From Bradyrhizobium sp. S69 (lineage in GTDB: Bacteria; Pseudomonadota; Alphaproteobacteria; Rhizobiales; Xanthobacteraceae), in NCBI RefSeq assembly GCF_009766005.1, contig NZ_LMUK01000032.1, positions 89,556 through 153,555 on the forward strand: 64,000 nucleotides of DNA. Reading direction: 5' to 3'. This document shows positions 53,868 through 62,886 of this stretch, in pieces (the first letter of the stretch is position 1; the number at the start of each line of letters is the position of its first letter). The notes below the pieces were generated by a model. It made no database searches and was not told the DNA's origin. It saw only the letters and a list, made by a program, of their open reading frames with translations. Position numbers and translations under genes: made by a program.

Positions 53868-55721
53868 ATGATGAATTGGCCTGCATTGCGAAAATGCCAC
53901 CGATTTTTGTTCGCCGCGGCGTTGCTGCTGCTGTGTCAGCCGGCCTCTGCCACCAAGCGCGTCGCGCTGGTGGTCGGCAATTCCGCCTATCAAAACGTGG
54001 CGCTGCTGCCGAACCCGGTCCATGACGGCGCGATGATCGTGGCAACCCTGAAGAATGCCGGCTTCGATGTCGTCGATTCCCGCCACGATGTTCCGGCAGC
54101 CGAGTTGCGCCGTGCGCTGCGCGACTTCGCCGATCGCGCCCGCGACGCCGATATCGCGGTGGTCTATTACGCCGGCCACGGCATGGAGGTGAACGGCACC
54201 AATTATCTGATTCCGGTGGATGCGAAACTGGAACGGGATACCGACGTCTACGACGAAGCCGTTTCGCTGGACCGGGTGCTGGTGGCGATCGAGCCCGCCA
54301 AGCAGTTGCGGCTGGTGATCCTCGATGCCTGCCGCGACAATCCGTTCGCCAAATCCATGAAGCGGACGGTGGCCTCGCGCGCGATCGGGCGCGGCCTCGC
54401 CCAGGTCGAGCCGGCGAGCCCCAATACGCTGATCGCCTATTCCGCCAAGGCCGGCTCGACGGCGTTGGATGGCGACAGCACCAACAGCCCGTTCACCATT
54501 GCTCTGTCTAAACATCTGACCACGCCGGGCCTCGATGTGCGGCGCGCCTTTGGATTTGTCCGCGACGACGTGCTGAAAGACACCGCCAACCGGCAGGAGC
54601 CGTTTGTCTATGGCTCGCTCGGCGGCGACGATGTGCCGCTGGTGCCGGCTCCGGCCGCGGCACCAACCACTCCCGCTCCCAGTGCCCAGTCCGAGGCGCG
54701 CCGCGACTACGAACTGGCGCTTCAGGTCGGCAATAAGGACGCGTTGAACGCTTTTGTCGCGCAATATCCAGATGGCTTCTATGCCAACCTAGCCCGGATT
54801 CAGCTCGCCAAAATTGCCGCCGAGGAAGCCGGGATTGCCGCGACCGAAAAGGCGCGGCTGGCCGAACAGCAGCGGGCGCGGTTGGCCGCTGAAGGCGCGC
54901 AAACCGCGCAGCAATTGCAGGCCGCCGAAGCCGACGCGAAGGCCGCCGAGCAGGCCCGCATCGCCGCCGAAAAAGCCAAGCAGGTGGCGTTGGAGCAAGC
55001 CGCCGATGCCGAACGCAAGCGCGCGACGGTAGAGACATCCGCCGCAGTCGCGGTTCCCGGCACCGCCGAAAAGACGCAAGAGACCCCAAAGACCCACGAA
55101 ACCAATGTCGCGGCGTTGACGTCGGGGCCCCCGCCGCAAGCCGATCTGGCAAAATCCGTTCAGATCGAATTGCGCCGGGTCGGCTGCCTGACCGGCGCGG
55201 CCGATGGAGAGTGGAACGCGGCCTCGCAGCGTTCGCTGACGCTGTTCAACCGCAACGCTGGAACCAGGTTCGACGTCAAGGCCGCGAGCCTCGATACGCT
55301 CGACGCGATCAAGCAGAAATCGTCGCGGGTGTGCCCGCTGGTCTGCGAACACGGTTTTAAGGCCGAGGGCGATCGCTGTGGCAGAATCGTGTGCGGGGAC
55401 GGATCGTTCCTCAACGACGACAATGAATGCGAGAAGCGGCGCGGTAAAACCCCGACCGCCGCGCGCGAACGCAACGACCGCCGCGAACGAGCGGGTCGCG
55501 CCGATCGATATGACCGGGATCTGCCGGAGCGCGACGCGCCGGAATTCAGCGCCCCCAGGCCGAGGGCGTCGCAGCGGGCGTCGGGATCCGGTGCGGGCCA
55601 GGTCGTTTGCGGCATCAGCGGCTGCGCTGCGGTCTCCCGGGGATGCCACGTCGAATATAAAACCACCGCGCAAGGCGGCCCGGTCGAAGGCGGCGGCGGC
55701 AATGTGCAGGTCTGTAATTGA
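53868..55721 (+). CDS. Secreted metacaspase-like (peptidase C14) protein with coiled-coil and Cys-rich tail
   Basis: A 617-residue protein. A signal peptide (FLFAAALLLLCQPASA) precedes a caspase domain (about 30-250) with the dyad His104 (YYAGHGMEV) and Cys155 (LDACRDNPF). A Pro/Ala-rich linker and a long Ala/Glu/Lys-rich coiled coil (about 300-400) follow. The C-terminal part is Cys-rich: RVCPLVCEHGFKAEGDRCG, IVCGDG and GQVVCGISGCA. Caspase-family proteases in Bradyrhizobium usually occur singly in this architecture. It probably acts in the periplasm. Its substrates are unknown. Confidence 0.88.
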   Translation: MMNWPALRKCHRFLFAAALLLLCQPASATKRVALVVGNSAYQNVALLPNPVHDGAMIVATLKNAGFDVVDSRHDVPAAELRRALRDFADRARDADIAVVYYAGHGMEVNGTNYLIPVDAKLERDTDVYDEAVSLDRVLVAIEPAKQLRLVILDACRDNPFAKSMKRTVASRAIGRGLAQVEPASPNTLIAYSAKAGSTALDGDSTNSPFTIALSKHLTTPGLDVRRAFGFVRDDVLKDTANRQEPFVYGSLGGDDVPLVPAPAAAPTTPAPSAQSEARRDYELALQVGNKDALNAFVAQYPDGFYANLARIQLAKIAAEEAGIAATEKARLAEQQRARLAAEGAQTAQQLQAAEADAKAAEQARIAAEKAKQVALEQAADAERKRATVETSAAVAVPGTAEKTQETPKTHETNVAALTSGPPPQADLAKSVQIELRRVGCLTGAADGEWNAASQRSLTLFNRNAGTRFDVKAASLDTLDAIKQKSSRVCPLVCEHGFKAEGDRCGRIVCGDGSFLNDDNECEKRRGKTPTAARERNDRRERAGRADRYDRDLPERDAPEFSAPRPRASQRASGSGAGQVVCGISGCAAVSRGCHVEYKTTAQGGPVEGGGGNVQVCN

Positions 55722-55750
55722 GCGTCATTCCGGGATGCGGCTAGCGCATC

Positions 55751-55929
55751 ATGAGATGAGATTAGATTAGATCAAGCCATAGCAGCAACGACAGCGCGCT
55801 CCCTCTCCCGTTGGGAGAGGGTTGGGGTGAGGGGTTACGGCCTCTCGTTAAGCGCCCCTCACCCGATTTGTGCCGGACGATGCTTCGCATCGCCGGGAGC
55901 AAATCGACCTCTCCCCGACGGGGAGAGGT
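55751..55929. repeat. Palindromic intergenic element, family A, copy 5
   Basis: It is almost the same as copy 1 over its first 120 bases, including the ATGAGATGAGATTAGAT head. It differs by carrying the 25-base inner palindrome at 55873-55897. It lies between convergent genes. The family end lies close to the stop codon of the DUF1345 gene. Confidence 0.88.
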
Positions 55930-55939
55930 GGGCTGAACA

Positions 55940-56626
55940 TCAAATCGCACTGGCGGCGATGTTGACCATCAGGGCGACCAGCGCGGTGTTGTAGATGAAC
56001 GAAACGATGCCGTGCGCGGTGGCGGTACGGCGGATGGTCTTGTCGGTGATGCCGACGTCGGAGACCTGCGCGGTCATGCCGATCACGAACGAGAAATACA
56101 CAAAATCCCAGTAGTCGGCGTTCTCATGGGTGTCGCCGCTTGGAAATTGCAGGCCGCCGGGCTTGGCGCCGCGATAGAATTCATGGGCGTAATGCAGCGC
56201 GAAGATGGTGTGCACCGCGGCCCAGGATAGCGCGATGGTCACGGTGGCCAGCGCCAGCGCCGGCACGCTGTGCTGCGAGGCGCCGAGCTCGAACACGATC
56301 GCCGCGATGCTCGCAAACGCGCCGAGCGCGACCACCAGCAGGATCAGGAACCGGCCATCGTCCTGCAGCACCGCGTTGCGCTTGATGCGCGCCAGTCCGC
56401 ATTGGAACATCATGGCGTAGACCAGCAGCAGATAGGCTGCGATGAAGATGTCCCAGCCGAGCAGCGCGCGCGTCACTTGCCGCAGCGAAGCCGGCAGCAG
56501 CGCGTACGCCACGATCCCGACCACGATCGAGATGAACGTGCGCGGCCGCGCATAGACCACGCGGACCGGCTTCGACATCTTGCGAAAACGAACAAGAAGC
56601 GCGTCTTCGGCTTCGTTGCCCGTCAT
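55940..56626 (-). CDS. DUF1345 family membrane protein
   Basis: A 228-residue inner-membrane protein with about five helices. VTIALSWAAVHTIFALHYAHEFYR and DYWDFVYFSFVIGMTAQVSDVGI are the DUF1345 signatures. The function is unknown. It follows ispA by eight bases on the same strand, so it is probably co-transcribed. Its C-terminus borders a repeat. Confidence 0.85.
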   Translation of the reverse strand: MTGNEAEDALLVRFRKMSKPVRVVYARPRTFISIVVGIVAYALLPASLRQVTRALLGWDIFIAAYLLLVYAMMFQCGLARIKRNAVLQDDGRFLILLVVALGAFASIAAIVFELGASQHSVPALALATVTIALSWAAVHTIFALHYAHEFYRGAKPGGLQFPSGDTHENADYWDFVYFSFVIGMTAQVSDVGITDKTIRRTATAHGIVSFIYNTALVALMVNIAASAI

Positions 56627-56634
56627 CGGCCGCT

Positions 56635-57558
56635 TCAGTTCTTGCGTTCGGCGACGAACCGCGCGGCGGCGCGCAGCACGTCGCCCTTGGCGCCGAAGAT
56701 CGAGAGCGCGGAATCGGCGCGGGCCAACAGATCGCGCACGCGCTGCTTGGCGCCGTCGATGCCGAGCTGGGTCACAAAGGTGGTCTTGCCGAGCGCCGCA
56801 TCGGCGCCGGCCGGCTTGCCGAGCGCTGCGGCGTCGCCCTCGACGTCGAGCAGGTCGTCGGCGATCTGGAAGGCTTCGCCGAGCGCGCGGCCGTAATCGT
56901 CGAGCGCCTGGTATTCCTTTGGCGTCGATTGGCCGAGGATCGCGCCGGCAATGCAGCCATAGCGCAACAGCGCGCCGGTCTTCATCTGCTGCAGCCGCGC
57001 CACATCGACCGGCTCGCGGTCGCCGAAGCGGCCCTCGCCGGCGAGGTCGAGGATCTGGCCGCCGACCATCCCACCGATGCCCGACGCGCGCGCGAGCGCG
57101 CGGGTCAGCAACAGCCGCACCATGGCGTCCTGGTGAATCTCGTCGCGGCTGATGATGTCGAACGCCAAGGTCAACAGCCCGTCGCCGGCGAGGATCGCGG
57201 TGGCGTCGTCGGTCTTCTTGTGGAGTGTCGGCCGGCCGCGGCGCAGGTCGCTGTTGTCCATCGCCGGCAGGTCGTCATGGATCAGCGAATAGCAGTGGAT
57301 GCATTCGAGCGCGGCGCCGGCCAGAAGCGCGGACTCGCGCGCCACGCCGAACACCGCCGAGCTCTCGACCACCAAAAACGGCCGCAGCCGCTTGCCGCCG
57401 CCGAGCGAGGAATAACGCATGGCGTCCATCAGCCGCCTGGGGCGCGCGATCTCGTCGGGCAGCAGCGCGTCGGACAGCAATTTCGCCAGCAGCGCCTCGG
57501 TATCCTCGGCGGTCTGGTCCAGGCGTCGTGCAAAATCAGTGGCGGTCGCGGTGGTCAT
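56635..57558 (-). CDS. ispA: Farnesyl diphosphate synthase / polyprenyl synthetase
   Basis: A 307-residue trans-prenyltransferase. It has the first Asp-rich motif DDLPAMDNSDLRRGRPT, the second DDLLD in AFQIADDLLDVEG, and GGKRLRPFLVV. The DDxxxxD spacing fits the bacterial (IspA) type. It condenses IPP and DMAPP to farnesyl diphosphate, downstream of IspG at 42.3 kb. The ATG at 57558 has GGAG at nine bases. It precedes the DUF1345 gene and is divergent from mtgA. Confidence 0.92.
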   Translation of the reverse strand: MTTATATDFARRLDQTAEDTEALLAKLLSDALLPDEIARPRRLMDAMRYSSLGGGKRLRPFLVVESSAVFGVARESALLAGAALECIHCYSLIHDDLPAMDNSDLRRGRPTLHKKTDDATAILAGDGLLTLAFDIISRDEIHQDAMVRLLLTRALARASGIGGMVGGQILDLAGEGRFGDREPVDVARLQQMKTGALLRYGCIAGAILGQSTPKEYQALDDYGRALGEAFQIADDLLDVEGDAAALGKPAGADAALGKTTFVTQLGIDGAKQRVRDLLARADSALSIFGAKGDVLRAAARFVAERKN

Positions 57559-57706
57559 TAAGAATAGCTCCAGATCAATTTGGCCGGACAATCGTTGATG
57601 GCACCGGCTTCGTCAATTCCGCAGCCAGCCCGGTGGCCAGCGCCTTGAAAGCGCTGGAAAACCCATGGATTATCATGGGGATGTCACTTAAGGCCTGCTT
57701 CCTGCC

Positions 57707-58414
57707 ATGCGCGGGCCGAACCAGAAACTTGAGATTTTGCGCATTGTCCGGACTTTATTGCTGATTTTGCTGGTTGTGCTGCTGCTGCCCTATCTGTTGG
57801 CACCGCTGTATCGCGCCGGCCATCCGGTCTCGGCGCTGATGGCCTGGCGCCGGCTGACCGGCGCGCCGGTGTCGCGGCAATGGATCGATTTCAACGCCAT
57901 GTCCCCCTATCTGCCGCGCTCGGTGGTCGGCTCCGAGGACGCCAAGTTCTGCAGCCATCACGGCGTCGATTGGGAGGCGCTGCAGGACGTGATCGACGAC
58001 GCCGAGGACGGAGAAGTGACCCGTGGTGGCTCGGGCATCACCCAGCAGGTCGCCAAGAACCTGTTCCTGTGGCCGGGCCGCAGCGTGGTCCGCAAGGCGC
58101 TGGAGCTGCCACTGTCCCTGTGGATCGACTTCGTGCTGCCGAAGCAGCGGATCCTCGAAATCTATCTCAACATTGCCGAACTGGGGCCATCCGGCCAGTT
58201 CGGCGCCGAATCGGGCGCGATGTACGCCTTTGGCCATCCGGCCTCCAGCCTGTCGCCGCGCGAGGCGGCCCTGATGGCGGCGATCCTGCCCAATCCCGTC
58301 AAGCGCAGCGCCCGTAATCCCGGCCCCGGGGTGCGCCGGCTGGCCGGGACCTATACCGCCCGGGCCGCGTCCGCCGAGTTGCAGCGCTGCTGGCGTGAAA
58401 ATCGGGGATTTTAG
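57707..58414 (+). CDS. mtgA: Monofunctional peptidoglycan glycosyltransferase
   Basis: A 235-residue GT51 protein with one N-terminal membrane span ([19 protein letters not shown]). The catalytic Glu lies in [35 protein letters not shown] and [17 protein letters not shown] are the further GT51 motifs. There is no transpeptidase domain. It polymerises lipid II into glycan strands beside the bifunctional PBP1A at 1.9-4.2 kb. Confidence 0.95.
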   Translation: MRGPNQKLEILRIVRTLLLILLVVLLLPYLLAPLYRAGHPVSALMAWRRLTGAPVSRQWIDFNAMSPYLPRSVVGSEDAKFCSHHGVDWEALQDVIDDAEDGEVTRGGSGITQQVAKNLFLWPGRSVVRKALELPLSLWIDFVLPKQRILEIYLNIAELGPSGQFGAESGAMYAFGHPASSLSPREAALMAAILPNPVKRSARNPGPGVRRLAGTYTARAASAELQRCWRENRGF

Positions 58415-58567
58415 AGTGTTTTCGGCCGATTTTCGTTCGCCGGGACCCTAGCTTTGCAACCCCTCATCCTCTATAAGCCCGGCCTTATCCGCATTTTAGC
58501 TTGCGCGCGAAAGCGCTGAGCCGTCCGGTTGCGGACGATGCCGCCAACACCCCTAGAGGATACCGAT

Positions 58568-58750
58568 ATGGCCGTTCCCCGTCGAAAAACATCGCCCTCG
58601 CGGCGTGGCATGCGCCGTTCGGCCGATGCCCTGAAGAAGCCGACCTATGCCGAGGACAAGGATTCGGGCGAATTGCGCCGTCCGCATCACCTCGATCTGA
58701 AGACCGGCATGTACAAGGGCCGTCAGGTCCTGAAGAAAAAAGAATCCTGA
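58568..58750 (+). CDS. rpmF: 50S ribosomal protein L32
   Basis: A 60-residue protein with the L32 start [18 protein letters not shown] and the [12 protein letters not shown] end. It is short, basic and of normal alphaproteobacterial length, without the zinc-ribbon cysteines of some L32 types. AGAGG precedes the ATG. An inverted repeat follows 22 bases after the stop. plsX, often adjacent in other bacteria, is absent. Confidence 0.96.
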   Translation: MAVPRRKTSPSRRGMRRSADALKKPTYAEDKDSGELRRPHHLDLKTGMYKGRQVLKKKES

Positions 58751-58772
58751 AAAGACGCCTGATCGAATCGAC

Positions 58773-58801
58773 CAATGCCGGGCATGGATCGCCCGGCATT
58801 G
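58773..58801 (+). terminator. Terminator-like hairpin after rpmF
   Basis: Eleven-base perfect arms (CAATGCCGGGC / GCCCGGCATTG) with a 7-base loop follow rpmF. The downstream sequence starts TCGTT without a long T-run. This is the most stable simple hairpin in the window and likely ends rpmF. Confidence 0.7.
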
Positions 58802-59003
58802 TCGTTGGGATCGGCAGCGCAGCGCGCCTCACGCGCACGGCGGCAAAGACGGGCTAACCGCGTGAAGCTCCGCGGCACCACAACCCACATGATTTTGACC
58901 GCGCCTGCCTGATTTCGGCCAACCGTTGTTGTAAGACGGTTCTTGGCGGCGCGAATGCTGCTTCGTCCGGCAATTTTCCGGTTCTCCCAATAAGGCCTTG
59001 CCG

Positions 59004-59717
59004 ATGTCCATGGTCGGTTTTCCGCTGCTTCTGATTCCGCTCGCGATCTACAACATCGTCGTCTTCCTGATGCCCGGCCTGTCCTTGGCCGAGCCGGTCG
59101 TGAAGCTGACCTTGATGTCCGGCACGGTGTGGCCGGTGACGCTGAGCGATATCCTGCTGGCGCTCGGCATCGTGATGCTGATGTTCGAGGTCATCAAAGG
59201 CGCCCGTCCCGGCGCGAAATATCTGATGGATCATTTGCTGGCGCTGATCGTGTTCGGTGCGGCGGCCGCGGAATTCGTGCTGTGGTCGAAATTCGGCACC
59301 TCGACCTATTTCCTGCTGGCGCTGCTCGCGCTGGCGGATTTCCTGTCGGGCATCGCGCTGCGCGCCCGCCGCGGGACGGTGGCCGTGGCCGCGACCAATG
59401 TCGCCAGGAAGAGCGTCGTGAGAACCGAAACGCCGGTGGTCGAGCCGCAATTCGATCAAGCCCCTGCGCCAGCGCCGGTCCCCGAACATATCCCCGAATC
59501 TGCGCCCATAGCTGCCGCGCCGGTGCCGGCCGCGACATCGGTCGCCGAATCCGTGCTGCTGGATCATCCCGCACCGAGCGTTGCGCAACCCGCGGTCGCC
59601 TCAACGACGGCTGCGTCACAACCCGTATCGCCGGAAGTGGCGTCCCCGGAGCTGCAGCCTGAAGGCTCGCAGCCCGGCCACAGCACGCCGCCGTCGCCGG
59701 ACGCGCCTCAGCGTTAA
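59004..59717 (+). CDS. Membrane protein with Pro/Ala-rich C-terminal tail
   Basis: A 237-residue protein. The first 120 residues hold about four hydrophobic segments (GFPLLLIPLAIYNIVVFLMP, DILLALGIVMLMFEVIKG, LLALIVFGAAAAEFVLW). The last 100 are Pro/Ala/Ser-rich and unstructured. No family was recognised. AAGG lies eight bases before the ATG at 59004. The tail may be cytoplasmic or periplasmic; topology is undecided. Confidence 0.65.
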   Translation: MSMVGFPLLLIPLAIYNIVVFLMPGLSLAEPVVKLTLMSGTVWPVTLSDILLALGIVMLMFEVIKGARPGAKYLMDHLLALIVFGAAAAEFVLWSKFGTSTYFLLALLALADFLSGIALRARRGTVAVAATNVARKSVVRTETPVVEPQFDQAPAPAPVPEHIPESAPIAAAPVPAATSVAESVLLDHPAPSVAQPAVASTTAASQPVSPEVASPELQPEGSQPGHSTPPSPDAPQR

Positions 59718-59744
59718 TTCAAATTTCTCTTGGATGGTTGGGGT

Positions 59745-60053
59745 TCAGACGGTTTGCCGCGGCCGCATGCCGGCGCCGGTGAGCCGATGCCGGTTGGCCG
59801 TGTAGGCGGCGTTGGCGTCGAAGGCGGTTGCCGACGATGAAGCTTGCGGCTCCTCGCCGCCGGTTGCGATCAGTTGGGTGACAAAAATCGAACTGGGCAG
59901 CGGCAGCGGCCGGTGGTGCGACCATTGCGCCGGCTGCACGAACGGCACCAGAGCGACGCAAGCGGGCTTGGCGTCCAGCTTGGCTTCCACCGCGACGTCA
60001 TCGTCGATCTCTTCGAACTCTATCGTCTGCTCTGCGTGCTCGCCGTCCAGCAT
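59745..60053 (-). CDS. Conserved hypothetical protein of Rhizobiales
   Basis: A 102-residue protein. SSIFVTQLIATGGEEPQ, and SATAFDANAAYTANRHRLTG with GAGMRPRQTV at the C-terminus, resemble a small conserved family in Bradyrhizobium and relatives. The N-terminus is acidic (EEIDDDVAVEA). Function unknown. GGTGG precedes the ATG. It is divergent from the GGDEF-EAL gene and convergent with the membrane-protein gene. Confidence 0.6.
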   Translation of the reverse strand: MLDGEHAEQTIEFEEIDDDVAVEAKLDAKPACVALVPFVQPAQWSHHRPLPLPSSIFVTQLIATGGEEPQASSSATAFDANAAYTANRHRLTGAGMRPRQTV

Positions 60054-60116
60054 GGGTAACCACCGCGATCATCTGTCTCGTTACGGGACATTTCGTCGTC
60101 CCGTCATCCTCTCTTC

Positions 60117-60190
60117 GCAAAGCCTGCGCCAAAGTCGGCAAAGCTTGCGCTAAACTCGGCAAGGGCTGCGCCACAGGCGGCAGGGGTGCC
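60117..60190. repeat. Tandem 21-bp repeat, about 3.5 copies
   Basis: Units at 60117-60137, 60138-60158 and 60159-60179 start GCAAAGCCTGCGCCAAAGTCG-like (first unit begins GCAAAGCCTGCGCC, second GCAAAGCTTGCGCT, third GCAAGGGCTGCGCC), followed by a partial fourth. The period is a multiple of three, but no convincing gene covers it. It lies in the gap 60054-60329. Confidence 0.7.
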
Positions 60191-60329
60191 AAAGCCTATG
60201 CCGATGGCATGATGATCGTTCCCCGCCAGCGGTTGCAATGGTTTCCAGATTATTAACGGGTCGGCGGCAGAATAAGTCCTATCCTGTGCGCCGAGAATCA
60301 ATTCGGCAGTGTCCCGCAACGAGGCAATT

Positions 60330-62024
60330 GTGACATTGGCTCCTCCGCAAGCTTCGACCCTTCTCGCGCTGCTCGGCCAGGCCGCCTTTGTGTGGGACAT
60401 CGCCACCGATGCAATGGCCTGGACCGATCACGCCGCGGCCGTGTTTCCCGATATTCCAGCGCAAGCCCTCGCCAGCGGCGCGGAATTTTCGCAGCTGATC
60501 GAGCCGACGCGCTCGATCCGCATCGAGGCGCTCAGTCCGTCGCCGCTGGCGCGCGGCGTCGATGGCGCGCCCTACCGCATCGAATATGGCGTGCGGGCAC
60601 AGACTTCGGCCCCGGTGCTCTGGATCGAGGAATCCGGCGTCTGGTTCGCCGGCCCCGACGGCAGGCCGGCGCGCGTGCAGGGCATCGTCCGCCTCAACAA
60701 CGAACGCCACGCCCGCGACCAGCAACTGATGAAGCTGTCGCGGCATGATCCGTTGACCGGCGAGCTCAACCGCACCCATCTGATCGCGCAGCTCGCCGAG
60801 ACCATCGAGGAGGTGACGCGCTTCCGTTCGACCTGCGCCTTCATGCTGATCGGCATCGACCATCTAGCGCGCATCAACGACGCCTTTGGCTTCGATGTCG
60901 CCGATGCCGTGATCGCCGAAGTCGGCAAACGCATCCGCGCGCGCTTGCGCGCCGGCGACGTGCTCGGGCGCTTCTCCGGCAATAAATTCGGATTGGTCCT
61001 GAAGAATTGCACCGTCGACGACATGAATGTCGCGGCCGAGCGCTTCCTGGCCGGTATCCGCAACGAGGTGGTGCCGACCAAATCCGGCCCGGTTTCGGTG
61101 ACCGCGTCGATCGGCGCGGTCGGCATTCCGCGCCACGCACGCAACACCGACGAGGCGATCAACCGCGCCCACGAAACCCTCGATACCGCCAAGCGGCGTC
61201 GCGCCGGGTCGTTTTTGCTGTGGCGCCCCAATGTCGAGCGCGACGCCCAGCGCCGCGTCAATATCCGCGTCACCGACGAGATCGTCACCGCGCTCAACGA
61301 ACGACGGATCGTGATGGCGTTCGAGCCGGTGGTGGATGCGCGCTCGCGCGATGCCGCGTTCTACGAATGCCTGGTCCGCATGGATCAGGGCGATGGGCAG
61401 GTTCTATTGGCCCCCGACATCGTGCCGGTGGCCGAACGGCTCGGCCTGATCCGGCTGGTCGATCACCGTGTGCTCGAGCTCGTGGTCGCGGAGCTTGCGG
61501 CCTCGCCGGATGTGCATCTCAGCCTCAACATCTCGCCCGACACCACGATGGATCCGGAATGGTGGAGCACGATCGAGTCGCTGATGCGGGCTTCCCCCGG
61601 CGTCGGCGAACGGCTGGTTGTCGAAATCACCGAAACCGTCGCGATCCAGGATATCGATGACATCCGAGGCTTCGTCACCCGGCTGAAAAACTTCGGCAGC
61701 CGGATCGCGATCGACGATTTCGGCGCCGGCTACACGTCGTTCCGCAACCTGCGCAAGCTCGGCGTCGACATTGTGAAGATCGACGGCGCCTTCGTGCAGA
61801 ACATGGTGCGTTCGGCCGACGATCGCGCCTTCGTGCAAACCCTGATCGACCTGGCGCGCCGGCTGAACATCAAGACCGTCGCGGAATGGGTTCAGGACGA
61901 CGAATCCGCGGCGATGCTGCGCGACTGGGGCTGCGATTACATCCAGGGCCGCCTGATCGGCCTCGCATCGTCGGAGAGGCCCTGGAATACCGCGGCCCCG
62001 TCGGTGCTGCCGGCGGCGTGTTAA
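60330..62024 (+). CDS. Degenerate GGDEF-EAL domain protein
   Basis: A 564-residue cytoplasmic protein. Order: an N-terminal PAS-like region (VWDIATDAMAWTDHAAAVFP), a GGDEF-like domain (about 135-300) where the signature reads SGNKF, and an EAL-like domain (about 310-550). The EAL motif is ECL (AAFYECLVRMD). Metal-site elements EITET, IAIDDFGAGYTSF and VKIDGAFV are kept, and AEWVQDD replaces the usual AEGVE. The cyclase half is very probably inactive; the phosphodiesterase half may be impaired or sensory. The GTG at 60330 has GAGG close by; a GTG at 60309 is an alternative. Confidence 0.85.
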   Translation: MTLAPPQASTLLALLGQAAFVWDIATDAMAWTDHAAAVFPDIPAQALASGAEFSQLIEPTRSIRIEALSPSPLARGVDGAPYRIEYGVRAQTSAPVLWIEESGVWFAGPDGRPARVQGIVRLNNERHARDQQLMKLSRHDPLTGELNRTHLIAQLAETIEEVTRFRSTCAFMLIGIDHLARINDAFGFDVADAVIAEVGKRIRARLRAGDVLGRFSGNKFGLVLKNCTVDDMNVAAERFLAGIRNEVVPTKSGPVSVTASIGAVGIPRHARNTDEAINRAHETLDTAKRRRAGSFLLWRPNVERDAQRRVNIRVTDEIVTALNERRIVMAFEPVVDARSRDAAFYECLVRMDQGDGQVLLAPDIVPVAERLGLIRLVDHRVLELVVAELAASPDVHLSLNISPDTTMDPEWWSTIESLMRASPGVGERLVVEITETVAIQDIDDIRGFVTRLKNFGSRIAIDDFGAGYTSFRNLRKLGVDIVKIDGAFVQNMVRSADDRAFVQTLIDLARRLNIKTVAEWVQDDESAAMLRDWGCDYIQGRLIGLASSERPWNTAAPSVLPAAC

Positions 62025-62030
62025 AGCGCG

Positions 62031-62292
62031 ATGAGATTGGATTAAGCCTGGGATTTATCCACCCTCCCCTGGAGGGGTCGAGACGAGCGAAGCTCGCTCT
62101 CTGGGTCGTGGCGCGGCGCGCGAAGCGCGCGGCGCGACGGGGTGGGGTGGCGACGCAATGGAACGAGGCGTGGCCAATTCAACTCAGCCCACCCCACCCC
62201 GGCTCACATTTCGCTGCGCTCCATGCGAGCCGACCCTCCCCCTCCAGGGGAGGGTGAAGGGAATCGCGGCCGATTCAATCAACAATCATCAT
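62031..62292. repeat. Palindromic intergenic element, family B, copy 2, with family-A-like ends
   Basis: CCCTCCCCTGGAGGGG and CCCTCCAGGGGAGGG outer arms enclose GGGGTGGGGTGG and CCACCCCACCCC. The left end begins GATGAGATTGGATTAAGC and the right tail reads GAAGGGAATCGCGGCCGATT then CAATCAACAATCATC. The two ends are diverged inverted copies of each other. The same head and tail occur at family A copies. Confidence 0.82.
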
Positions 62293-62511
62293 GGTCGAAC
62301 TGCAATCAAGCGAGGCAGCATTTCTTTCGTCATCCCAGCCTTGAGCCGGGATCCCCACTTTGCGCCAAAGCAGACGTCCGAGGAAGTAGTTGGAACGGGG
62401 CAAGCAACATCGCGGCCCGCTGCCGCATTTGATTTTGCTGTACGATCGGCTTTAGGAGCCTGCCGTTACTCCGGGGGCTGCATTTGCCAAATCTGGCGAC
62501 GGGGATTGTCT
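62293..62511. other. Intergenic stretch with half-element
   Basis: Around 62327-62360 there is one arm of a family-E-like element (GTCATCCCAGCCTTGAGCCG...). No gene was recognised. A weak coding frame in the region overlaps the repeat and was rejected. Confidence 0.5.
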
Positions 62512-62730
62512 ATGAGAGTGCTGTTTGTCATCGGCTGCGGATTGGCAGGTCTCGTCATAGGGGCACTCGTTGGATTCGGCGTGGCCCTCATCGCAATGTC
62601 GTTTTCCCCATCGCGTAAGGACGGGACCTTTGGGATGCGGGAAATGATCGTGTGCCTGCCGAGCGGCGCGCTCTTAGGGCTTTTGGCCGCCTCCTCCTGG
62701 GCTCTCATGGCCAATCACGCCGCCGGTTAG
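62512..62730 (+). CDS. Small membrane protein
   Basis: A 72-residue protein with two hydrophobic helices (GLAGLVIGALVGFGVALIAM and PSGALLGLLAASSWALMA) around a short polar loop (SPSRKDGTFGMREM). No family recognised. GGGG lies ahead of the ATG, spacing about 8. The start was chosen because upstream residues derive from the repeat. It may be real but is short. Confidence 0.5.
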   Translation: MRVLFVIGCGLAGLVIGALVGFGVALIAMSFSPSRKDGTFGMREMIVCLPSGALLGLLAASSWALMANHAAG

Positions 62731-62886
62731 ACGTCGGTGGGCGGACATCCGCAGACCACGTGATGAGGTCCGAAAAGTGCCATGAGCGGACTTGAGCCCA
62801 TGCCCCTCAACGCCCAAGTTTACGTCATATTGACTGTGAAGACCCGTTAAGGTTGCCGGAGCGCTTGCCGCCAGTAAAATATCGCG

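Noticed and set aside
60104..60406. A 100-codon frame on the minus strand through the tandem repeat
   Set aside because: It overlaps the start of the GGDEF-EAL gene, consists largely of the translated repeat, has no ribosome site and no family.
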